Origin: Bacteroidia bacterium
Lineage (GTDB): Bacteria; Bacteroidota; Bacteroidia; B-17B0; Aurantibacillaceae
Assembly (NCBI GenBank): GCA_026003255.1
Contig: BPGX01000001.1
Location: forward strand, 434,001 to 498,000
Reading direction: 5' to 3'
DNA: 64,000 nt
The notes below the pieces were generated by a model. The model searched no databases, was not told the DNA's origin, and was given only the letters and a program-made list of their open reading frames with translations. The position numbers and the translations under genes were made by a program. This document shows positions 8,415-19,500 of the stretch, in pieces; position 1 is the first letter of the stretch; each line of letters opens with the position of its first letter.

Positions 8415-11165
8415 ATGCGTTTAAGGTGCCTTTTTATTTTACTTTTATTTTTACTGTGGGGAGTAGTATACGGCACTCATAATCGTGGTGGAGAGATTAC
8501 TTACAAATATATTGGCAATCCGTTTTCTTCCATACCGACTGAAAAATATAAATACTTGTTTACAATTACAGTTTATATGAATCATGGGAATGATGTGGCA
8601 GACCGATGTTATGATACATTGTATTTTGGAGATGGGACAAGTGCAGTAGTGGCAAGAGTTAATGGTTCTACAATTGGTTGTGAATGTGGTTCTGTGCCAT
8701 GTGGACAATTATTGTGTGATAAATTTAAGGTAAATACTTACACAGTTACACATTCGTATGGTTCACCCGGAACATATTTAGTGAGAATGTATGACCCAAT
8801 GAGAAATTATGGTGTTTTAAATATGCCTAATTCAGGAAATCAGGTCTTTTACATTGAAACGCTTTTGAACATTTCAGATGTATTTAATAAGACCTATATT
8901 AATAATTCTCCTCAATTGAACATTGCCCCTCAAAATTTTGCCTGTATAGGAAAATGTTGGTATTTTAATTCCGGTGCTTATGATCCAGACGGTGATTCGC
9001 TTTCTTATGAATTAACCGAGTGTAGAGGCGTTGATCCTAATACGGGTCAAGTAGGGGTTCCAATAGTAGGATATGTTTATCCCAATCAAGTATCCGGTTC
9101 CGGTACATTTAGCATCAATCCTGCTAATGGTAATATTACCTGGTGCACTCCTAATTTACAGGGAGAATACAATATCGCTTTTAAGATTTATGAATGGAGA
9201 AATATCAATGGAAAATGGAAATTATTGGGCTATGTGTTAAGAGATATGCAAATTGTAGTAGGGTATTGTAGCAATAACGCTCCTGTATTTCAAAATATTT
9301 CAGACACATGCATTGTAGCCAGTTCTTCCCTTGTTCCATTAAATAAAACCTTTATTGCTACTGACCCAGATGGAAATAATCTTGAAATGACGGCCATTGG
9401 CAGTCCTTTTGCTGTTTCCTCACCTACTGCGAATTTTTCGGCTACTCCTTCAACAGGAACTATCACTGGCTATTTTTCATGGAATATCGGCTGTCAGCAT
9501 ATTAAAAAAGACCCATATCAAGTGATATTAACTGCGACAGATAGAAGAGACCCACAAGATTGTTTTAATCAATATGTGTTAAGTACTTACACGGTTTTTA
9601 ATATCCATGTACTTGCACCACCACCTAAAAATCTTACAGCCAATCCATTAGGCACAAGTATTGTTTTGAACTGGAACCATAGCGAATGTGCTTCGAATCC
9701 TCAAAATCCTGTGATTGAATATCGAATATATCGCAAAGATTCCTGCGATATTCGCTTACCTTCGTATTGTGAAACAGGTGTGCCTCCCTCCTGGGGATTT
9801 TCTTATATTGGTAAATCACTTTATCCGGTTACTACCTATACAGACAACAATAATGGAACGGGATTAGTTCATGGAATTAATTACAGTTATGTGGTAGTAG
9901 CAGTGCATCGTGATGGAAGTATCAGTGTAGCAAGCAATATCGTATGTCAGCAATTAAAATACGATACGCCCATTATTCTTAATGTAGATGTACAAAATAC
10001 ATCGACAACAAATGGAGATATGTACGTTCGCTGGATGAACCCAATAGCAAGTTCTAACGGACTTGATACATTAGTTTATCCAGCACCTTACACTTTGAAA
10101 ATTTATGAACGGCAATATCCATCCGGCACTTTTAGTTTAATTTCTGCCTTCAATTATCCTTTTTTTGCTTCAATACCTTCTACACTCTCTATCAATTCTA
10201 CTACGCTTAATACTCTGAACAACCAATATGAATACAAAATTGAATTTTATTCTAATAATAATTTAATTACAACTTCACGACCTGCAACATCTGTTTTTCT
10301 AAAAACAATTCCTAATGATAGAAAAGTAGAATTGCAATGGAGTTATGCAGTGCCGTGGATAAACAAGAAACACTACATTTATAGAAAAGATCCATTTTCA
10401 TCTGTTTTTAATTTAATTGGAACAAGCAGTATCAATTACTTTAAAGATACCAATCTTGTCAATAAAGCAACTTATTGTTATAAAGTCCAAACTGAAGGAT
10501 TATATTCAGATCCTATGATTTTGAATCCACTATTAAACTATTCACAAGAAACCTGCGTTCAACCGTTAGATAAAACGTCTCCTTGTGCTTCTTTACTTAC
10601 ATTAAAAAGCGATTGTAATATAAGCAGGGTAGAATTGAAGTGGAATAAGCCCCGTCAAAATTGCAACGATGATGTTATTAAATATGTAATCTATTACAAA
10701 CCGTCAGAAGAAGATGAATACCATGCAATTGACTCTACCATGAATATGAACGATACAACTTATGTTTTTGACAATGCTACTTCTATTGCTGGATGTTTTG
10801 CAATTATGTTTGTTGATTCATCAGGTAACAGAAGTCCTATCAATCCTACTAATAGCGCTTGTACAGATAATTGTCCAGAATTTGAACTACCCAATGTGGT
10901 TACGTTTAATGAAGATGGAACGAATGATTTTTTTCAAGCAATAAAAGTGAAATATGTGAAGGATATTGATTTGAAAATTTACAATCGTTGGGGACAATTA
11001 TTATATCAAACAACAGACCCCTACTTCAAATGGGATGGTAGCGTCAAACAAACAGGTCAAAGAGTAAGTGATGGAACCTATTTTTATACTTGTATTGTAA
11101 ATGAAATTCGTTTAAAAGGAATTGTACCAAGAAAACTAAAAGGATACTTTCAGGTTTTTCATTAA
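8415..11165 (+). CDS. Large surface protein with fibronectin-like domains and CHU_C (T9SS type B) C-terminus
   Basis: 916 residues. A signal peptide (LFILLLFLLWGVVYG) is followed by a THNRGGEITYKY start typical of many Bacteroidota PKD-like adhesin-type proteins. The central part has repeated Ig/PKD-like and fibronectin III-like segments (NLTANPLGTSIVLNWNHSE; VELQWSYAVPW; VELKWNKPRQNC). The last ~95 residues form the gliding-motility-associated CHU_C domain: LPNVVTFNEDGTNDFF, IYNRWGQLLYQ, KWDGSVKQTGQRVSDGTYFY. This domain is the type B sorting signal for T9SS export, and such proteins often stay on the cell surface. It has many cysteines in the first half. The ligand is unknown. The histidine kinase gene follows after 5 bp. 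Confidence 0.88.
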   Translation: MRLRCLFILLLFLLWGVVYGTHNRGGEITYKYIGNPFSSIPTEKYKYLFTITVYMNHGNDVADRCYDTLYFGDGTSAVVARVNGSTIGCECGSVPCGQLLCDKFKVNTYTVTHSYGSPGTYLVRMYDPMRNYGVLNMPNSGNQVFYIETLLNISDVFNKTYINNSPQLNIAPQNFACIGKCWYFNSGAYDPDGDSLSYELTECRGVDPNTGQVGVPIVGYVYPNQVSGSGTFSINPANGNITWCTPNLQGEYNIAFKIYEWRNINGKWKLLGYVLRDMQIVVGYCSNNAPVFQNISDTCIVASSSLVPLNKTFIATDPDGNNLEMTAIGSPFAVSSPTANFSATPSTGTITGYFSWNIGCQHIKKDPYQVILTATDRRDPQDCFNQYVLSTYTVFNIHVLAPPPKNLTANPLGTSIVLNWNHSECASNPQNPVIEYRIYRKDSCDIRLPSYCETGVPPSWGFSYIGKSLYPVTTYTDNNNGTGLVHGINYSYVVVAVHRDGSISVASNIVCQQLKYDTPIILNVDVQNTSTTNGDMYVRWMNPIASSNGLDTLVYPAPYTLKIYERQYPSGTFSLISAFNYPFFASIPSTLSINSTTLNTLNNQYEYKIEFYSNNNLITTSRPATSVFLKTIPNDRKVELQWSYAVPWINKKHYIYRKDPFSSVFNLIGTSSINYFKDTNLVNKATYCYKVQTEGLYSDPMILNPLLNYSQETCVQPLDKTSPCASLLTLKSDCNISRVELKWNKPRQNCNDDVIKYVIYYKPSEEDEYHAIDSTMNMNDTTYVFDNATSIAGCFAIMFVDSSGNRSPINPTNSACTDNCPEFELPNVVTFNEDGTNDFFQAIKVKYVKDIDLKIYNRWGQLLYQTTDPYFKWDGSVKQTGQRVSDGTYFYTCIVNEIRLKGIVPRKLKGYFQVFH

Positions 11166-11170
11166 AAAAT

Positions 11171-12190
11171 ATGTATAATAAAAATGCTATTTTGATTTTA
11201 TGGTTGATTTTAATAGGTGTTGTTTTTGTGTTTTATTTGTGCTTTTATGTCTTTGATTTAAAGATAGTTGCATTTTTAATAACGATAATTGTCGCATTGA
11301 TTGCTTCTGTTTTTTTTGTGAAAATAAAAAGTAAACAAAGTGAAAGATATTTGATTCACTCAATTGCTATTAAAATTAAAACACTATTGTCTAAATCAGT
11401 GAATTATAATGCTAATGTGCATAGCTTTCAGGAATTGTTAGATTTAATTAATTTGCTTGAAAATGAAATTCTTAAAGAGCGGGAACACTTTAAAAATTTA
11501 GATAGTTATCGCAAAGAATATCTGGGTAATGTATCACACGAATTGAAGACCCCGTTATTTAATGTACAAGGTTATATATCCACTCTTTTGGATGGTGCTA
11601 TGGAAGATAAACATATATTGAAAGAGTATCTGAAAAAAGCCGACAAAAATATTGAGCGAATGATAAATATCATTGATGACTTAGAAACCATTTCACAATT
11701 AGAAAGTGGTGCGATGATTCTGGATTACGAAGTTTTTGATATAGAAACTCTTATTCAGGAAGTTTTTGAACAATTGGAATTGCAGGCAAAAACAAAAGGT
11801 ATTCAATTAAAATTAGTCAAACATGAATTTAATCATACATATTTTGTAAATGCAGATAAGTTTCGTATAAGACAAGTATTCATCAACTTAATTTCAAATT
11901 CAATCAAATACGGCAAAGAAAATGGCATTACAACGGTTTTATTAAATAAGAAAGAAAATAAAGTATTGGTAAGTGTTCAGGATAATGGAATTGGTATTGA
12001 AGAAAAACATTTACCCAGAATATTTGAACGATTTTATAGAGTGGATAAAGGAAGAAGTCGTGAGCAGGGTGGTACAGGGCTCGGACTTGCTATTGTAAAA
12101 CATATTATTGATGCTCACAAACAAAGCATTAGTGTACAAAGTAAAATTAATGAGGGAACTACATTTACTTTTTCCCTTGAACTCAAATGA
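11171..12190 (+). CDS. PhoR-like sensor histidine kinase (orphan)
   Basis: 339-residue membrane sensor kinase. Two hydrophobic helices lie at residues ~6-50 with almost no periplasmic loop, so it probably senses a membrane or cytoplasmic signal. The HisKA domain has the phospho-acceptor His123 in GNVSHELKTPLFNVQGY. The HATPase domain has the N-box INLISNSIKYG, the G1 box DNGIGI, the F-box RIFERFYRVDKGRSR and the G2 box GGTGLGLAI. The family resembles Bacteroidota PhoR. No response-regulator gene is within the window, unlike most kinases of this class. It is likely co-transcribed with the CHU_C gene. Confidence 0.92.
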   Translation: MYNKNAILILWLILIGVVFVFYLCFYVFDLKIVAFLITIIVALIASVFFVKIKSKQSERYLIHSIAIKIKTLLSKSVNYNANVHSFQELLDLINLLENEILKEREHFKNLDSYRKEYLGNVSHELKTPLFNVQGYISTLLDGAMEDKHILKEYLKKADKNIERMINIIDDLETISQLESGAMILDYEVFDIETLIQEVFEQLELQAKTKGIQLKLVKHEFNHTYFVNADKFRIRQVFINLISNSIKYGKENGITTVLLNKKENKVLVSVQDNGIGIEEKHLPRIFERFYRVDKGRSREQGGTGLGLAIVKHIIDAHKQSISVQSKINEGTTFTFSLELK

Positions 12191-12208
12191 TATAAAAGGA
12201 ATAATCAT

Positions 12209-12613
12209 TTAGTCGATACATCTATTTTTCCATTCATTAGTCATTATCCAGCATTCATCCGTTTTTCCAAACCAGATTTTTCTATTCTTTGCTATCCATG
12301 TATAAAGTTTTTTTCGTAAAAATTTTGGAATAATAACAAGAATGTACAAAAACTTCCAATACCACTTCAAATTTGATACTATTTGAATAAATGCATCAAA
12401 ATAAATATAAAAATGTTGGTTTTTGTATAGAATAACACTATCAATTGATTTCAAATGTTCTGGAATAAAAGAACGTGCAAAGTTGGAATTTAATTTGCAA
12501 AATAAAATTTCTCTCTTATGATTTTCATTTTTCAATATCCATTGAACAGTTTTATTGCACAATACACATTCTCCATCAAAAAATAAAATTGCTTTTTTAC
12601 TAAAATTATTCAT
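12209..12613 (-). CDS. DCC family (DUF393) thiol-disulfide-oxidoreductase-like protein
   Basis: 134 residues with the family signature FDGECVLCNK (Asp13, Cys16, Cys19) near the N-terminus, which gives the DCC family its name and suggests a thioredoxin-like redox site. The C-terminal half is aromatic and basic (LKWYWKFLYILVIIPKFLRKKLY) and is conserved in the family. The cellular role is not established. The start overlaps the end of the upstream beta-propeller gene by 4 bp, so it is the last gene of a three-gene minus-strand operon of otherwise secreted proteins. Confidence 0.85.
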   Translation of the reverse strand: MNNFSKKAILFFDGECVLCNKTVQWILKNENHKREILFCKLNSNFARSFIPEHLKSIDSVILYKNQHFYIYFDAFIQIVSNLKWYWKFLYILVIIPKFLRKKLYTWIAKNRKIWFGKTDECWIMTNEWKNRCID

Positions 12614-14043
12614 GGTCTTGTTTTAGCAAAATAAGCGTCAACGGATAATTCAATTTTTGATTTACGGACATTTAATGTTGGCAATTCTAAAATACTTACA
12701 AAACCATTTTTACCACCACAAACAGAAGAATGGTGTGGTGGAACTCCAGTACCAGTGATATTTCTGCTTGGAATATAAAGCAGTTTGTTTTTCTCATCAA
12801 TAGCAATACCATGTGGTTGATAACCGATGTGTTTCTTTTGAGTAGTGTAATTATTCAAATCAATAGCTACAATGCTTCCTAATCCATTTACAGAATTATC
12901 TAATTCGCAACTCACGTAAAGTGTGTTATTATCGGGAAAATAAGCCATTGCTTGTGGAAAGGTACCAACAGGAATGATGTGTGTAACAGAATTTGTATTC
13001 AAATCAAACTCACGAACTTCGTTTGAGTTCTGGCAGGTAAAATATAGTTTTGAACCATCCGATGAAACCCAGATATCGTGGGGGTCTAAACTGCTACCAT
13101 AGTTGATGTTTCCTGAATTATCAATAGGAATATCAATGTGTGTAGTAAGTGCGGTGTCTATCTTCATAAAAAAATTACCGGTTTGTGCGGCTACATATAA
13201 TGTATCATTATTTTTACTCAATGCAGTGCCATGTGGAAAATACAAACCATACAAAACATTTATCACTTGCATTTTTTCTAAATCTACCGAGATAATTTTA
13301 CCGTTAGACGTCCACGCTACGCAAAATCCTTTTTTACCATCATTCGTAATGATAATTCTATTCCAGTCCAATTGATAATTTAAGTTACAACGGGCTACTA
13401 ATTTGTCCGTTGCAGCATCATATTTTTCAAGGTAAGGACTATTGATAAAAACCACATACCAATATTTTCCATCAGGTGAAAAGTTGATGAAATGTGGTGT
13501 TTCAATGATATCAGGATTAGAACCCACCTCTATCATTCTTATTGGTAATTGTGTTTTTGCGTCAAATACTGTAACAACATCGCAACCTTGATTGATTACA
13601 TATATTTTATCATAAATGTTTGACCCATAGATTTCGCCTTTGGTATTGGGTGCACCATTGTCAATCCATTGTTTGATTTTGATAACTTCTTCTCTTGTTA
13701 AAGGTGTTTGATACAAAGGCATAGTAGGTGTATTCATTAAACCTAAGTCAGGATATGTATTGATGAAATAACACAATGGTGAAAAGCGGCTGCTATATGG
13801 AATAACTGGACTACCGTTGTTACTCCCTTTTGTAAATAAATTTTCCCACGTACTCAAATCCAGCCCATTACAAACACTTGCATTTTCAGAATTATGACAT
13901 GCACCATTTGTACATTTAGTAACAATAATTTTTCCAACATCTGTGGGATAATTACCATAATCAGGCGGCGCTTTATCTTTTCTACATTGAGAAAAAATTA
14001 GTAAAACACTAATTATCTGAATTAGAGTATACTTTGAGTTCAT
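12610..14043 (-). CDS. YncE-like beta-propeller lipoprotein with c-type-cytochrome-like N-terminal domain
   Basis: 477 residues. The N-terminal signal ends LLIFSQC with Cys20, a relaxed lipobox. Residues ~35-130 resemble the cytochrome-like region of PSCyt1-type proteins, but the haem-type motif is CTNGACH (Cys44, Cys49, His50), a CX4CH rather than the canonical CXXCH. The segment with MNTPTMPLYQTPLTREEVIKI and IKQWIDNGAPN is typical of these domains. Residues ~145-470 are YncE/NHL-like propeller blades (PHFINFSPDGKYWYVVF; GSLDPHDIWVSSDGSKLYF; FPQAMAYFPDNNTLYVS). It may bind a haem or a ligand on the cell surface. ATGA overlaps join it to the genes on both sides. Confidence 0.8.
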   Translation of the reverse strand: MNSKYTLIQIISVLLIFSQCRKDKAPPDYGNYPTDVGKIIVTKCTNGACHNSENASVCNGLDLSTWENLFTKGSNNGSPVIPYSSRFSPLCYFINTYPDLGLMNTPTMPLYQTPLTREEVIKIKQWIDNGAPNTKGEIYGSNIYDKIYVINQGCDVVTVFDAKTQLPIRMIEVGSNPDIIETPHFINFSPDGKYWYVVFINSPYLEKYDAATDKLVARCNLNYQLDWNRIIITNDGKKGFCVAWTSNGKIISVDLEKMQVINVLYGLYFPHGTALSKNNDTLYVAAQTGNFFMKIDTALTTHIDIPIDNSGNINYGSSLDPHDIWVSSDGSKLYFTCQNSNEVREFDLNTNSVTHIIPVGTFPQAMAYFPDNNTLYVSCELDNSVNGLGSIVAIDLNNYTTQKKHIGYQPHGIAIDEKNKLLYIPSRNITGTGVPPHHSSVCGGKNGFVSILELPTLNVRKSKIELSVDAYFAKTRP

Positions 14044-16268
14044 GGCTTAACTATCTTTATTGTTTTGTAATAAAATGTATTGAAATGTAATTGTAGAAAA
14101 TATATTCCACTGGAAATGCCTGATAAATCAGCAATATAACTGTTGTCTGAAATTTTTTCAAATTTTATGTCCATCGTTTTCCCCATTAAATCAATCATTG
14201 AAAAATTGGAAGAATTAGAGTGAGACAAATTGTTTAATCTTATGTGTAGTAAATTACTCGTAGGATTTGGAAAAACAATAACCTCTGTTGAAGAACGGCT
14301 TATTTCATCTATACCTACTGCTTTTGAAGAAAAGTAATGAATCCCGCCTGAATAATTACCTACTATCAGATCCCGAATACCATCAGCGTTAATGTCAACA
14401 TATTGTGGGGCTGAACGAATGCCCGTTTTGATACCATTTACCATTGTATCTAACAAGCGAAAATTCCCGGTGAAATTATTTTCAATTTGGTCGTATAAAA
14501 ATAAATTCCCACTTATTGTTCCACATAATAAATATAATTTATTGTCTTCTTTGTACATAAAAGGAATACATCCGCCATCACCAGCATAATAAATTGGATT
14601 CGTAATAGCATTGACATTTCCAAAATTATTAGTAATCAACGAAAATGACGGACTACTGCTATTTCCAACGTTTTGATAATAAGCAATGCGGTTTTGTTTA
14701 TTGCCAATAATTAAATCTAATTTTCCATCATTGTTTACATCAAATAAAAATGGATAAGCAGGAGGACTTGAAACATTTATACTAAAAGCATTTTGATGAA
14801 TGATGCTGAAATTACATGGATTTCCAATACCGGCAGTATTTTCTAACCAATGAATTTTACCTTGACTATCCCCTAAAATCAAATCTATATCTCCGTCGTT
14901 ATCAATATCTCCTGCTGTTGGACTTAAATTCAATTTATTCCACGAAGATAAATTTAAGTAATCTCTTGTAATGAGCGAATACTGTGGATTAGAGAGCGTT
15001 CCTATATTTTGATAATAGGATAATGTTGATACATTGCTATTGGGCACAATCGTGTTGTAATAACCAAGATTACCAATTAGTAAATCTTTTTTCCCGTCTT
15101 GATTAATGTCAATTATCAAAGGCATTGCGCCATCGCCCACATCTAATGTTTGTTCCACTAAAAAATTTTTTCTGACAAAAAGAAAGCTGTCTTTTGTGGA
15201 AGTACCGATATTCCTATAAAACCACAAACAATTAACATTTTCCCCATTGCTTAAATTGGGAGTAGCAATAATATCTTTTTTACCATCATTATCAAAATCA
15301 TCGTAATAAGTGCATGGAAAATTATTTAGTTTGATAAGGTTAGTAGAAGATTTACCAGGATAATTAGGAAATAATTTAGTAGTGTCTGAAATGATAGCAT
15401 TCGTTGAATTACCGGTATTGTATAAGAATTGAACAGAATTACAACTCACATCGCCTAATAAAATATCTTGGTCATTATCTTTATCAATATCTATGCAAGT
15501 GATACATGAACCGCTGTGATAAACTTTTTCATACATAAATTCCTGATGCTTTCTAAATCCACAATTATTCAATGTTACAGAGCAATTTCCTTCACTAAAA
15601 TTGCCCCAGCAATTATCATTTAATTCAAATACTAAACTGTCTGCATGACCATATAATTCTATACTTTTATTGATGTGATATTCAACAGAAAAACCAGTCG
15701 ATGAAAAAGTCAGAATATCTAAATCTCCATCATTATCAATATCATCAATACCCGGCAATCCTACTGATGATGCGTAAATCGGCACGTATGCCGGATTACC
15801 GGATGGATTGTAATTTGAATATAAAATCGGTTTTAATAACTGAAAAGACAAACTACCTGTAGAAGAATTATTTTTATACACTTTAATACCACCAGTTGTG
15901 TATGTGAAAATATCAATTTTACCATCATTGTTAAAGTCCTTGAATACAGCCCAATTGATTAATTTTGGAAATGACCTGGAATAATAATAATCGTATCTAT
16001 ATTTTGATTCGCCGACATTTCCAATATTCATAAAACATTTTACTTCCCCATAATTAAAAAAATGAATTCTATCATAGAGTATTATATCTGATTTTCCATC
16101 TCCATTTATATCTCCTTTGTAGATATTAGAATAATTAATACCTCCAGATGTAGAAGAATAAAGTGTTTTACCATTTTCTATTACTGATAAAGTGTCGTAT
16201 CCAACTGGTAATTGAGAAAAAGAATACCAGTAAAGAAAAATAGTAAAAAATACAATAATGGGACGCAT
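14040..16268 (-). CDS. FG-GAP/VCBS-repeat T9SS-secreted protein
   Basis: 742 residues with a signal peptide (IIVFFTIFLYWYSFS). Many FG-GAP/VCBS-type repeats carry calcium-binding loops of the form DxNxDGxxD (DINGDGKSDIILYD; DFNNDGKIDIFTY; DIDNDGDLDILTF; DINADGIRDLIVG), predicting a seven- or eight-bladed integrin-like propeller. The last ~75 residues are a type A T9SS sorting domain (VIFPNP-like VFPNPTSNLLHIRL, then DLSGISSGIYFLQL). It is therefore an exported surface or extracellular protein dependent on PorU. It is the first gene of the minus-strand operon, with an exact -7 box upstream at 16284. Its ligand is unknown. Confidence 0.9.
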   Translation of the reverse strand: MRPIIVFFTIFLYWYSFSQLPVGYDTLSVIENGKTLYSSTSGGINYSNIYKGDINGDGKSDIILYDRIHFFNYGEVKCFMNIGNVGESKYRYDYYYSRSFPKLINWAVFKDFNNDGKIDIFTYTTGGIKVYKNNSSTGSLSFQLLKPILYSNYNPSGNPAYVPIYASSVGLPGIDDIDNDGDLDILTFSSTGFSVEYHINKSIELYGHADSLVFELNDNCWGNFSEGNCSVTLNNCGFRKHQEFMYEKVYHSGSCITCIDIDKDNDQDILLGDVSCNSVQFLYNTGNSTNAIISDTTKLFPNYPGKSSTNLIKLNNFPCTYYDDFDNDGKKDIIATPNLSNGENVNCLWFYRNIGTSTKDSFLFVRKNFLVEQTLDVGDGAMPLIIDINQDGKKDLLIGNLGYYNTIVPNSNVSTLSYYQNIGTLSNPQYSLITRDYLNLSSWNKLNLSPTAGDIDNDGDIDLILGDSQGKIHWLENTAGIGNPCNFSIIHQNAFSINVSSPPAYPFLFDVNNDGKLDLIIGNKQNRIAYYQNVGNSSSPSFSLITNNFGNVNAITNPIYYAGDGGCIPFMYKEDNKLYLLCGTISGNLFLYDQIENNFTGNFRLLDTMVNGIKTGIRSAPQYVDINADGIRDLIVGNYSGGIHYFSSKAVGIDEISRSSTEVIVFPNPTSNLLHIRLNNLSHSNSSNFSMIDLMGKTMDIKFEKISDNSYIADLSGISSGIYFLQLHFNTFYYKTIKIVKP

Positions 16269-16283
16269 AGTTAATTATGAATG

Positions 16284-16291
16284 CAAAGGTA
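16284..16291 (-). promoter_or_regulatory. Bacteroidota-type -7 promoter box
   Basis: The minus strand reads TACCTTTG, an exact match to TAnnTTTG, 15 bp upstream of the start codon of the FG-GAP gene. It would drive the three-gene operon 16268-12209. Confidence 0.6.
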
Positions 16292-16507
16292 CAGGAAATT
16301 CTTTGATTGAAGTATGAATGAAACAATTCAAAAAATAATTTGACCAATTCTATAGAAATTATATGTATTTTATTTTCCATTTTTTATGTGAAAATATAAA
16401 TAAAAACAATTTAAAAATTTTGTTATCCATCTTTTCCTTAAAATTGCAGATTATACAATAATTTATAAATGTTGTCGTTTAATTCTTTAATTAAAAAGAT
16501 ACTTTTT

Positions 16508-19500
16508 ATGAAAGTAAAGTTTTGTATTATTTTTACTTTATTAAATTTAATGATAAGCACTTTTGCACAGAGAAATGCTTCTTTATCTAATATTCAGCCC
16601 ATTAATAAGTCAACAGATATACCTGACATCATCATAAATAAAAACAATCCTGCTTTCCCGGTAGAAATTTTAGGATCAGTTTATGACCCAACAATGAATA
16701 ATCTTCCGGTATGGACAAAATCATTTTCTACTCAATTGAACGAAGAGGCACAAGCAACTATAAAACCACTTTCTGTTCGCCACTTAAAATCTGATGAAGC
16801 TGTTGCTGTAAAAAAATACTTTTCTAATTATTTATCTGCTGATTTTCATATCAAGTACTTTACGTCTTATTCAGGTAATTCAAAAATATGGACTGCCTAT
16901 ATTATTCCGTTTAGAATGAAATCAGATGGTACTATTGAATTTCTCAAACAATTTGAAATAGAATGGACAAAATGGAGTTCTAATAAATCCAATCCTGTAT
17001 CTGTTCAAAGTTTTACCAATCAATCGGTATTAGCAAGTGGACAATGGTATAAAATCGGAATAAAAAACACTGGTATTTACAAAATAGATAAAGCATTCCT
17101 GCAATCTATGGGCATTGATGTTTCTCAGATTGACCCTCGTAACATTCGGATTTATGGAAATGGCGGCGATATGGTGAATCCTAAAAACAATAAATTTCGC
17201 TACGATGATTTACAAGAGAATGCCATATTTGTTTATGGTGAAAACGATGGTGTTTTTGATGACAACGATTATATTTTATTTTATGGCAAAGGAAGTGATA
17301 GTTGGATACACAGGAAGAATTTCCCTTACAGCAATCCATACAATTGTTTAGATTATTATCATTATTTACATCGCTATTCTGATTCTGCTTATTACTTTTT
17401 GAATTTTGATATGGGACCGGGATTAAGAATTACTAATTATTTTTTAAAAACAGTTTCTACATATACATCTAATAGCTATGATTACTTGAATTATCACGAG
17501 ATAGATGTTATTAACTTCCTAAAAAGTGGTCCGGATTTTTATGGGGAATACTTTGATTTACAAACCTCTTATTCATTTCCTTATACGGATGGAAATTTTG
17601 TTACTGGCGATACAATAAAAGCATTCATCAGTTTAGCCGCACGGAGCGATTATGTTTCTAATTATACATGGAGTGTAGGTGGTTCAACAGGAACATTTAC
17701 TGCTGGTCAGGTGCAAACAGGAAATTATTTGGCAGATTTTGCTGCAGTTTCGAATCAATGTTTTATAGTGCCCAATAATTCTACTTCCAACACAATTACA
17801 TTTAATATTACCAAAAATTCTTCTAATGCTGTGGCGTGGCTGGATAAAATTGTTTTTAATGCACGAAGATATTTAGTGTTTAATAATAAAGCATTTGAGT
17901 TTAGTGATAAAAGAAATGTAGCGCCTAATCAAATCACAACTTATTCTATTTCCGTTCTTAATCCTACAGGTATACAAATCTGGGATATTACAAATCCATT
18001 ACGACCTTTCAATCAACAATATGATGCTTATAGCAACTATATTTTATTTCAAGCTCCTTCTGATACTTTACATCGTTACATTATTTTTACACTCAATGAT
18101 GCTCAAAAACCCAAATTTATTAAACAAGTAAATAATCAAAATTTACACGCCATTATACAAGCTGATTATATCATCGTAACACATCCGCAATTTAAACAGC
18201 AAGCGTTAGAATTAGCACAATTGCATCAACAAGAAGAAGGACTTACGTATGCAGTCGTTACAACCGAAGAAGTATATAACGAATTTTCCAGTGGAAATCC
18301 GGATGCAACAGCTATTCGTGAATTTGCCAGAATGCTTTACAAAAGAAGTGACTCATTAAACCCTAAGCCAAGATACTTATTACTCTTTGGTGACGGAACG
18401 TTTAATAATAAGGATAGGTCTTCGAATACATCTGCTCTAATTCCTACCTATCAAACAGGTATTTCTGTTTCCCCAATTTTATCAACGGTTACAGATGATT
18501 TTTATGGCTGGTTAGATGATAATGAAGGCGATGATTGGGCAAATTCTTTGGTAGATATTGGCGTTGGACGATTTACAGTATCTTCAATAGCGCAGGCAAT
18601 CAATGTAGTGAATAAAGTAAAGGCGTATTACAAAAAGAACCTGAACTTTACAGTTCAAACTTCGGATAATTGTTGTAAACTTGCTACAAACAATTATCCT
18701 CAGGGAGATTGGCGCACCATTCTTACGTTTTTGGCCGATGATGGAGATAGTCAATTACACATGTGGCAAGCAGATAGTTTAATGCGGCAACTAAATCGCA
18801 AGCATCCTGAATATAATCTTAATAAAATCATGGCAGATGCCTATCAACAAATTACAGTACCCGGAGGCAATCGCTTTCCGGACGCAAGCGCTGCATTAGA
18901 TAGAGCTTTTGAAAAAGGATCATTAGTGATTAATTATACTGGACACGGAAACGAAGTAGGGCTTGGGCACGAAGCATTTCTCACGCTTTCACAAATTAAT
19001 AATTACAAAAATATCAACAACATGCCTTTGTTTATTACAGCTACATGTGAATTCACCCGATTTGATGATCCGGATAGATTATCTGCTGGTGAACAATGCT
19101 TTTTACAACCCAATGGATGTGCAATTGCCATGTTTACAACGGTTCGTTTGGCATATGCTTCCACGAATTTTTATTTGTCTCAAAAATTATTTGATGAAAT
19201 TATTGATACTTTACCAAATGGAGAATATATGGCATTGGGAGATATTGTAAAAACGACCAAGCAAAAAACAAACATTGGATTTTACTTCTTGAACTTTCAT
19301 CTGATTGGTGATCCAGCACTAAAATTGGCATATCCCAAACGAAAAATCATCGTTACAAGTATTAATAATCATACAATATCTTCATCCCCTCAGGATACAT
19401 TAAAAGCACTTTCAAAAGTTACCGTTTCAGGATTTATTGCAGACAAAAATGGAAATAAACTCACTAATTTTAATGGAATCATTTATCCTACTGTTTTTGA

